Part shown: positions 57,301-64,000 of the stretch, one piece after another
Position numbering within the stretch: the first letter of the stretch is position 1
Layout of the letters: the number at the start of each line of letters is the position of its first letter
Assembly (NCBI GenBank): GCA_025594325.1
Contig: JANHCV010000013.1
Span: forward strand, 682,001-746,000
DNA: 64,000 nt
Source of the DNA: Blastocladiella emersonii ATCC 22665
Taxonomy: Eukaryota > Blastocladiomycota > Blastocladiomycetes > Blastocladiales > Blastocladiaceae
Direction: 5' to 3'
The notes under the pieces: model-generated
The model's database searches: none
What the model saw: the letters and a program-made list of their open reading frames with translations, nothing else
Told to the model about the DNA's origin: nothing
Position numbers and translations under genes: made by a program

Positions 57301-57645
57301 CTCGATGTCAGCTACCTGCACGTACCGCCTCCCTCCACTACCTTCAAGTCGGCTACGGAGCGGCTTCTCGCAAAAAAGCTCCGCGAGCGGGTCAAAGGCG
57401 CACATGCGATGTACGCCAGCTCGTGCGACGAGCCGTACCCAACCATCGAGTGGGAGGGTGGCGCGAGCGTGATTGGCGAGTACCTCGAGTTTTGCCACAT
57501 TGCCGCCGTCGATCGGTCCGTTCCGGCCGCGATTGTCGCGACCAAGGAAGAGCCGACGCCCGAGGTCAACGGAACGGTCCAGGCACTGTTCTTCCTCACG
57601 TCTGCGCTCAGACGCGCTATCCTGCTTCCTATGTTCGCGATCTGA
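54356..57645 (+). pseudogene. DUF4470-like gene C with one in-frame TGA
   Basis: Exons 54356-55946 and 56006-57645 would give 1,076 codons before the stop. The DUF4470-like start is clear (LSALLCGFNDLRSVAHTI, FNFVLNDMRPEPIARAM), as are FDVIDTSTLMDRCGPLNLIL and the exon 2 block AIAYAMASGRLVWTGSTPYT. The only defect is TGA at 55574-55576, between HLLN and NHLTAGDRS, where gene B has LRYNHPTAGDRS. It may be a young nonsense mutation, a sequencing error, or a site of readthrough; the truncated product would have 406 residues and keep the DUF4470-like domain. Gene D carries a stop only a little farther on. Confidence 0.75.
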
Positions 57646-57858
57646 GCGGAATTGTGGTCGATTTTGTTGATCTCTTGCACCAATACCAGTGACCTTTGTC
57701 CTACTTTGGTCTGTGAGAGCCCTTGGAGGCGCGGGACGTCGCGCGACGCGACGATCAAATCACGTGATACGGGTGGAGAGTGGGCAGAACCCCTGGAGTG
57801 GGTTTCGCGTGCAGCGACCGTCCTCTCCCCGCGTCCTCGTCTCCTCCATGCAAATCGA

Positions 57859-57876
57859 ATGAAATAACTTGCTGCA
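57859..57876 (+). promoter_or_regulatory. Conserved leader with a two-codon upstream ORF (gene D)
   Basis: ATGAAATAACTTGCTGCA directly precedes the start. Identity with gene C extends upstream through AATCGA. The upstream frame is again ATG-AAA-TAA with nine bases to the main ATG. Confidence 0.5.
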
Positions 57877-60800
57877 ATGAGCTCAAAATCGCAATTTATG
57901 CCGACGCAGACGAGTGCGACGGTTCTTTACGCGGATGCGTCTGAGCATTTCGATCCGTTCCGCGACTCGCACGCCACCGACCTCTTTCTGCACCACGACG
58001 TGGTTCGCACTAGTCGAACTCTTAGTGTACTTCTATGCGGGTTCAACGACCTGCGCAGTCTGGCCCACACGATCGGCGAGGCCAAGCGAAAGCGCAAGGA
58101 CGCGGACGGGATTCTCCTCACGTTCGTTCTCAACGACATGCGTCCCGAGCCTATTGCGCGCCTCATTATTATGGGGATCACAAACTCGTTAATGGATTCG
58201 GACGCGCTTGCCGGCTTCGTTGGCCAGCTCTGGTTCTCGGAACACATGGAGCCGCAGGTGCTTCGTTACTGGAAACGCATCATGCGCGCGTGCCTCGGCC
58301 TTGGCAGCGGATGGCTCTCGCCCGGACTTCGCCTCTGCATCAAGGACAAGTCGACGTTGGAGGCCGTGTGCGCCTGCTGGCGGCGCTGGCTTGCATTAAC
58401 TGATTACACTTCGTCTGGGCAAGTCGCTCAGCACAAAGATATACTCAAGTCTTTCTCTTATTCTCGTCCTCGTTTTGATGTCCTTGATCGACCGTTCGGT
58501 GCAGGCTTGGGCGACTGTTCAGTGGCCAATCAGCTCGAGCGTCGCTCGCTGGCTGCCGCGTTTTTCGGCTGCAGCGACAAGCTTGACGCTTCCAAGGTTG
58601 CTCGCACGACTTGCGAGATTCAACACCTCGTCGAGGACGGAACTTATGTTGGGCAGCTCTGCTGCCACTCGACCCGCACCAAGCGTACTGTCGTCAACCC
58701 GACCTTCATCGAAGCGAACATGCTCTTTTCTACGACTCTTGCGGCTCCGTGTACTGGTTTCTACTTCGACGCGGGCCGCGAACGTCTCGGCGAGTCCATG
58801 GCCGCCCAGTTGAAGAGCTGGGTCGATGCTCTCAAGGAGGATTTCGCGGCGCCGCGTGACTCGGCCAACGGCCCCACGAGTGCATCTTCAGCCGCAAAGC
58901 CTAGGACGTGGTCCAAGCTCACGTTTGTCCTTGGTGACGCCGTCTTAGTCATGGAGCAGTTACTCGCCGACCCCGAGCAGCGCTTTGACGTGATCGATAC
59001 GTCGACGCTCGCGGATCGCTGTGGTATGCTCAACCTTTTGCTTCACGGCTCGCACCTGCTCAAGGACAACTATATCCCGGCCGGAGACAAGTCGCTTCTC
59101 CACGTGTGCTCGAACCAGGGCTTGACGCGCTAGTCGCGGCCGCTCAAGTACTTTGAGGAGCACCTTGGGCTCCCTCCTCACGCTTTCGCCATCTTCTTTG
59201 GCGTCGCGCTTTATGAGCAGCAGGGTGACGAGGGCGATCACTGGTTTGCGCATGTTCGATCCTTTGCGTATCGCAAAGATGACGCTTTCGGCCACGCGCC
59301 TTACCGTGCTCTTTCATTCCTCAAACTTGATAATCCCGAGTTACCCGTGTCCGTTGACACAGCGCCGTACCTGCTTCCCTTCCTCAAATCTTTGGTGAGT
59401 GCCGATGGTCGCCGCGACGAGTCCAAGTGTGCGTTCGGTACGCATGCTCACACATATCCTTTGTACATCACCGCGCCTAACATCACGTCGGCTTTAGGCG
59501 GTTCGTTTGTCACTCCGGCCTTTGGGATCAAGTTGATCTCGTACGCCCTGGCTTCCCGACGCCTGACCTGGTCGGACGGAACGTTGGACGAGGGCCTGTT
59601 CCGTGAGAGCGAGGAACATGCCTTGCTTGCCAGGATTCACGGCATCACTGATCGCCACAACGAAATGTCGCGCAGCAACAAGCTCACTCAGGTGACCGCC
59701 ACGTTTGCGATCCACGGCCTGCCCTCTGCATTCCACCCTTTCTGCATTCTTCTTGCGCGAAAGGGTTCGGCCGCGGCTAGCTCGGTCGCCTTTTACGAGC
59801 CTGAATGCCGTCTATGGCCAGGGCTCTGGCACAGCCCACGCGGTCTGGTACCTTGATCCTGAGACGATCGCGCGCTCGCCGAATTCTTGCTTCGCGCTCT
59901 ATGCCGTCCCTGCTCTTGGCCATATCAACAATCCTTCGCATGCGACACCGGTTTGCATCTCGAACTGGCTATCGCTTTCCACAAACGACGTTCCGTCCAC
60001 GCGTGCCATTGTGACAATGGACGTGCCCTTTGCAGAAATGCAGAGCGCGCTTCGCGGCGTCATGGAGAACGCGCGTGCTGCAGCCGAACTGCGACGTCTT
60101 GAGCAGTGGTACTTGCCCGTCGCTGGGATCACTGATCCGGTTGGCGACACGGCCGAGCTTCGCTTCACCATTCCACGTGGCCGCGAAAAGGTCACTGTGA
60201 AGCTGATGCCTGACAGCGACCTCCCGCGTTACCGTGGCACCGTTGCAGTGCTTGTTGACGGGAAAGTGCAGCCAGTCCGCCTCCCTTACGCGGTCCGCGC
60301 GACCGGCGTCGCAATTAGTCGCAAGGATCGGGTCGTTACGGTGACGGTCCGGAAGGTCCCGCGAGCGGTTGTGTATTCGCTTGGACTTGGCCCGCTGGTT
60401 CCGCAGTTTGCATCGCTCAAGGGCCTAGGTACCGCGAGCACGCTGCTCATGTCCGGTTTCATGCGCGCTGCATCTCTCGCCACGCTACGGGACATGTTCG
60501 CGACCACCGCGTTGTCAGCAAAGCTTCTTGAGCCGGAACTCATTCTACCAGGCCGCAGTCCTGGCTGGCAGGGCGCCTTTGCTCTCAAGCGGCTCATCCG
60601 CAAGCTTTTCAATCTCCACATCGACATGGTGGGGAAGTGGTTCGTCAAAATCGACGACGGCAACTCTCGCGGCTCCGTCACAATGCTGTTCATCAACTGG
60701 CCGACCGTCATCCCGCCGCAGGGCAAGGCGTACGGTGTCACGCCCGCGCTAGCCGTCAGCTTTCTTCACGTTCCGCCGCTCTCGACCATGGGGAACTCGA

Positions 60801-61093
60801 CTGCCGGTCGCGCCGCCATGCTGCGGCTCCGCAAGGTCATCGAGACATCGGAGAAGGAGTACTTCCGCACGTGCGGGCAGGCGTACCCGACCATCAAGTG
60901 GGAGGGCAACGCGGACGTGCTTGGCGAGTACTTTGACTATTGTCGCGCAGTCACGCTCGACCGCTCGATCCCTGACGAGATCTACCTTCCCAAGGTTGGA
61001 GCGAGCAAGGTGGATGAAGCCGCAGCGCAGGTTCAGCTCGACCTCTACTCGGCGCTCAAACGCGGGCTTCTCCTGCCCCTCTTTGCTAACTAG
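57877..61093 (+). pseudogene. DUF4470-like gene D with a TAG and a frameshift
   Basis: Exon 1 is 57877-59437 and exon 2 is 59498-61093 (intron GTACGC...CTTTAG). DUF4470-like features are LSVLLCGFNDLRSLAHTI, LTFVLNDMRPEPIARL and FDVIDTSTLADRCGMLNLLL. The frame is crossed by TAG at 59131-59133, between SNQGLTR and PLKYFEEHLGLPPHAF, which aligns to an open region of gene C. In exon 2 the frame changes near 59790-59810: AFYE in one frame, GTAHAVWYLDPETIARSPN in the next. The C-terminus (DLYSALKRGLLLPLFAN) is otherwise complete. A truncated 418-residue protein remains possible. Confidence 0.75.
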
Positions 61094-61225
61094 TTGTTGT
61101 TTGGACGCGTCAAAACGATGATCATCGGATTTATAAATTGCTTGAAGTATCTGACCTCGTCCTTAAAAGATGCGGCACAGCCAGTCACATGATCGCGTTG
61201 CGCCACACGTCTCAAGTTCTCGCTG

Positions 61226-61266
61226 CTTGCACTTGCACAGCCTGCACTTGCACAGCCTGCATTTGC
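61226..61266 (+). repeat. Short tandem repeat
   Basis: About two and a half copies of a 15-base unit (TGCACTTGCACAGCC) in the spacer after gene D. Confidence 0.7.
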
Positions 61267-61357
61267 GAAGTAAGGTCACGCATCGATGGCCGGTGGCCAG
61301 TTAAATACAACAGAACAACTAACAAATTGCAATTGCAACAAAACTGATCAAATCAAC

Positions 61358-61820
61358 TCAAATGCGAATCGGCTGCGCGTCAATACCTTTCTCCATGAAC
61401 GCCTGATACATCGGCCCAAGCGTATCGCTGCTCTGGCCGGACCCGACCCAGTTCGCGGGCAGGACGAGGACGCGCTTGAAAACCTTGCTCATCGACGCAT
61501 ACACCAGCGGCTGATCCGCGGATCCGAATCAGGAACCGTGGCGTCGGGCAGCGCGTAGAAAGGCATCTGGCGCATCGGAAGAAGCGCCTCCCACGGCAGC
61601 TCACGCGTGGGCAGCCGCTGGTTGAGAATCACGCTGCCGCAGTCGGCGACGACCGACTCCCGCTGAGCGAGCGGAACGTCGCCGTCGCCGTCGCCGTCGC
61701 CGTACAGGTCGTCGCCGCGCGAGAGACGAGTAAGAGGGGAAGCGGGTCGGTGCCTCGCGGGTCGACGCGGATGGCCCACACCAGGATATCCTCGACCAGC
61801 TCATAAGGCAAGCGTTGCAT
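61358..61820 (-). pseudogene. F-box start joined to a DUF4470-family C-terminus, two frame changes
   Basis: Read on the minus strand, MQRLPYELVEDILVWAI and PLLLVSR form a convincing N-terminal F-box. The frame then changes inside a GGCGAC repeat (61677-61703), and the next piece aligns with the C-terminus of the intact gene at 34347: VPLAQRESVVADCG against IPEHERDGIMTPCG, and QMPFYALPDATVPDS against QLPFHALPDADSTVPS. After another frame change VFKRVLVLPANW corresponds to LLKRALILPVYP, and the frame stops at 61358. The tail may be the missing end of the DUF4470-like gene at 62407-64000, separated from it by foreign sequence. A small chimeric F-box gene with unrecognised introns is the alternative. 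Confidence 0.5.
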
Positions 61821-61997
61821 GGTGTCGGGGCTTGATACGTCGCACTCCACAGTAGTAGGTGAGGGCGAGAGAGTGGAGCGAACGCAGCGCTGCGATCTTG
61901 TCGCGTCACACGTGTTGCGGGCGAGGTGAGACACCTGCGCTACAGCGCCCACCGCTTCTTCCACTGATGCCTCTATGGAACTCCCCATGTATCTGCT

Positions 61998-62579
61998 ATG
62001 ACTTCATGCAACGAGATCGATCCTGCTTGTACGATCAGTCAAGATCTTGTGCGCGCCACGACCGCCATGCGCCGTTACGCACATGACAGGCGCCTCCCTC
62101 CTTCGCCCGAGGAGCGCTCCGACCTCTTGCAGGGCGCCACTTGCAGTCTTATGGATGCCCGCGTGGCCCTGATACGAGCGACCCTCGTCGAGCGGCAGAG
62201 ACTTAGAGCCGATTCACATGTCAGTGCAGCAGTTGCAGGCCCGGCTCAGCGAGTCGCTGAGCTTGAACGGCTTTGCCGTGACTTAGACTCCGGATTACAC
62301 GTGTTGGGACCCTTGTCCGACGCTTCGCTCGAGCCGGCAAACAACGGCCGGTCAAAGTCTGCGCATTGGCTTAGCTCACCGCCAGTACATCCGAATACCA
62401 AAGATCTCAGGCTTGACGAGCTGGTGCAGTTGCATGGCCCGCTCCTTTGTCTTTCAGCTCCGCACGGGCTGTGGTCCACCGATTCCCCATGCGATTTCGT
62501 TGACCGTGTTCCTTTTCAACAACGGACTCGATGGGAAGTACCAAGTCGCGCCGATCCTGGGGGCCTGGCTGGCGAGTAG
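61998..62579 (+). CDS. Hypothetical helical protein, possibly part of an insertion
   Basis: An ATG frame of 193 residues. The first 100 look like real protein: charged helices such as DARVALIRATLVERQRLRAD and AQRVAELERLCRDLDSGLHV, the latter coiled-coil-like. From about residue 135 it overlaps, on the opposite strand, the end of the DUF4470-like gene, so the true end may be earlier or after an intron. It lies in the DNA that separates the two parts of that gene. No family recognised. Confidence 0.35.
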   Translation: MTSCNEIDPACTISQDLVRATTAMRRYAHDRRLPPSPEERSDLLQGATCSLMDARVALIRATLVERQRLRADSHVSAAVAGPAQRVAELERLCRDLDSGLHVLGPLSDASLEPANNGRSKSAHWLSSPPVHPNTKDLRLDELVQLHGPLLCLSAPHGLWSTDSPCDFVDRVPFQQRTRWEVPSRADPGGLAGE

Positions 62580-64000
62580 CCGGTCGCGGATATGTAGAAG
62601 GATCTTCAGTCCGAGCGGCACTTGACAACGGGACAAGTTTCCCTCCCACGAGTGAGCTCTTATCTGGACCACCATGATGGCCTGGAATTTGCTCACAGTA
62701 CACTCCGAAAAAGGTGTTGGGGGACAAGCTGTCAAGTGTGCTTGCCGGTATGTTTGCCGAGATGCGCAGGCGAGGAGGGTGGCCGTAGACCGGTTCAACG
62801 CGAAGGCTTTCGAAGCGAAGCTTTTCTTGCCAACCAACGGTTTCGAGGACCAAGTAACCCGCTTGCGGCGAAGCACCGTCGTCGCAAAGAACCAAAAACT
62901 CGAGGCAACTGTTCAAATCATTAGCAATATGGTCCCAGTAACCATATTTTTTCGTGGCGGCAGCGAGCTCCATAGCCATGCTCTCGTGGAGCCCACCGGG
63001 CTTGATGATTTTCAGCAAGAGGAGAGCGCCACTGTCCGGGATTCCAGGAGTGGAGGGCGAGGCGTGAAGCGTCGAATCCACAGCTGTGACCCGACCCGAC
63101 TCGACAGCGAATCGAACCAGTTTTGGGAGCAAGCACGCCGTGGTGAAGTTGGGAACTACGTAAGAGCTGTCAGCAATGAGCGTGAGGCTCCGGCTTTGAA
63201 GCGGCGCGCAGCGTACCTGGTGACTTGAGCTGAGTAAAATGGCGAAGGCACCCGGTCAGCGCGTCGCGGAGAAACTGTGATTTGTCCAGCATGGTCGGCG
63301 CAGTCGGCTGGGGCAGTTTGACGAATGACAGGTATCGCGTTGGATGGGCATCAAGGTGATCGAGACTCCAAGCAGAGGACTGGTACCAGGTCGACAGTCT
63401 CTCAGGGTTCAACTTCTTGGCAAGAATGACCCCAAAGAAAGCGGGAAACGCCGCGTGCGGAAGGCCCGACAAGTGCTGCAGATACGCTTCGTAATCGCTC
63501 GATACACCGCCGCCAGTCGCGGCTTTCGAGTACGTGAGTAGGCGAGAGCGGTGTGGGTGATCGTTGGTCTGGCAAAGCAGCACAGTCGCGTGGACGAGAA
63601 CGTTGATCAGACCGCAAGAATCGGCGAGGTTGTTGGTATCGACAACGTCAAAGAGGAGCCCGGGGGACGAGGATATCATCTCCATTACCGCGATCGCATG
63701 GCCGTGAGCAAAGGCAACACGAATGCGCGGGTTGCCCTCGATGGAAACGTTTCTCAGCGCTGAGACCCAGTCGCTGAGCTCGGACAGCATGGCTGACTCG
63801 GGAAGACCACGGCCAAGAAGCAAGTCAAAGGCATCGGACGGCAACACGCTGGAATCGACGGCGTAGTAAGGTTTGTTGTCAATGGAGAGGAGGAGAAACG
63901 TAGGATTGACAACGGTGGTCGACGTTTGCGTAAATGCAGCCACCTCGGCAAGACGCTCGATTGAGCAAGCGATACGCGCGGAGTTGGCGCTCTCGAGCAC
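62407..64000 (-). pseudogene. DUF4470-like gene E, 5' end outside the window, 3' part lost
   Basis: Exon 1 enters from the window edge and ends at 63217; exon 2 starts at 63155, and splice phases match. It is closest to the intact gene at 34347: TTVVNPTFLLLSIDNKPYYA against VVNPTMLLISCDDVPYYA, and FDVVDTNNLADSCGLINVLV for the DUF4470-like motif. The exon 2 start (KLVRFAVESGRVTAVDST) and LVGGKLVPLSSAA are recognisable. Homology ends near 62490 after VVEKEH, and the last 25 codons are unrelated. Roughly the final third is missing; its equivalent may be the fragment at 61358-61700. The first part of the gene, including the DUF4470-like start, lies beyond 64000. Confidence 0.7.

Noticed and set aside
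26438-59133. Non-standard genetic code suggested by in-frame TAA, TGA and TAG codons
   Set aside because: All three codons also end intact genes here (TGA for the cyclase, TAA for PKA, TAG for the DUF4470-like gene at 34347), and the affected copies carry other defects.
1-64000. CRISPR arrays, operons, bacterial ribosome binding sites, rRNA or tRNA genes
   Set aside because: No regular spaced repeats, no recognisable tRNA arms or rRNA, and genes have spliceosomal introns; the DNA is eukaryotic.

Overview
The window looks like nuclear DNA of a GC-rich, intron-bearing fungus. Genes have short spliceosomal introns (mostly 55-110 bp, GTACGT-like donors, GTGTAG or TTTAG acceptors) and use all three standard stop codons. 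Two genes are cyclic-nucleotide signalling genes: a PAS-linked class III nucleotidyl cyclase with guanylyl-cyclase-type residues, and a PKA-type catalytic subunit. Guanylyl cyclases, F-box/ankyrin-like/LRR arrays and DUF4470-like proteins together suggest a zoosporic, early-diverging fungus, probably Blastocladiomycota-like (Allomyces/Catenaria type). This placement is inference; no rRNA or other marker is present.

Layout. 1-5.5 kb: the 3' end of an unknown gene, a long GC-rich spacer and the five-exon cyclase. 5.9-10.9 kb: an LRR gene, a scrap of an MFS sugar transporter and an F-box-like gene. 11.1-14.85 kb: a decayed multi-exon gene. 14.85-20.9 kb: a 3' fragment of an LRR gene and a second F-box-like gene, split by a 2,451-bp PIF/Harbinger transposon with perfect TTA target-site duplications. 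21.9-32.2 kb: a third F-box-like gene, a complete intronless LRR gene and three broken members of a second, minus-strand F-box-like family. 34.3-40.5 kb: an intact DUF4470-like gene and the best-preserved second-family F-box-like gene. 41.5-42.3 kb: degenerate minisatellite-like DNA. 43.0-46.9 kb: the PKA catalytic subunit and a Ser/Thr/Pro-rich tail-anchored protein. 50.7-61.1 kb: three tandem DUF4470-like genes, all disabled. 61.4-64.0 kb: a fragmentary fifth DUF4470-like locus containing an F-box segment.

Two compartments are visible. The cyclase, PKA and tail-anchored genes have extreme G/C third-codon bias and no nearby paralogues. The family arrays have relaxed codon use, repeated duplications and many disabled copies, the pattern of birth-and-death evolution. 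Two near-identical copies of a decayed gene, at 32.5-34.1 kb and 48.6-50.2 kb, lie in inverted orientation around the PKA segment. If the F-box-like proteins join SCF ligases they would be substrate adaptors; that role and the function of the DUF4470-like array are hypotheses, not sequence-proven.
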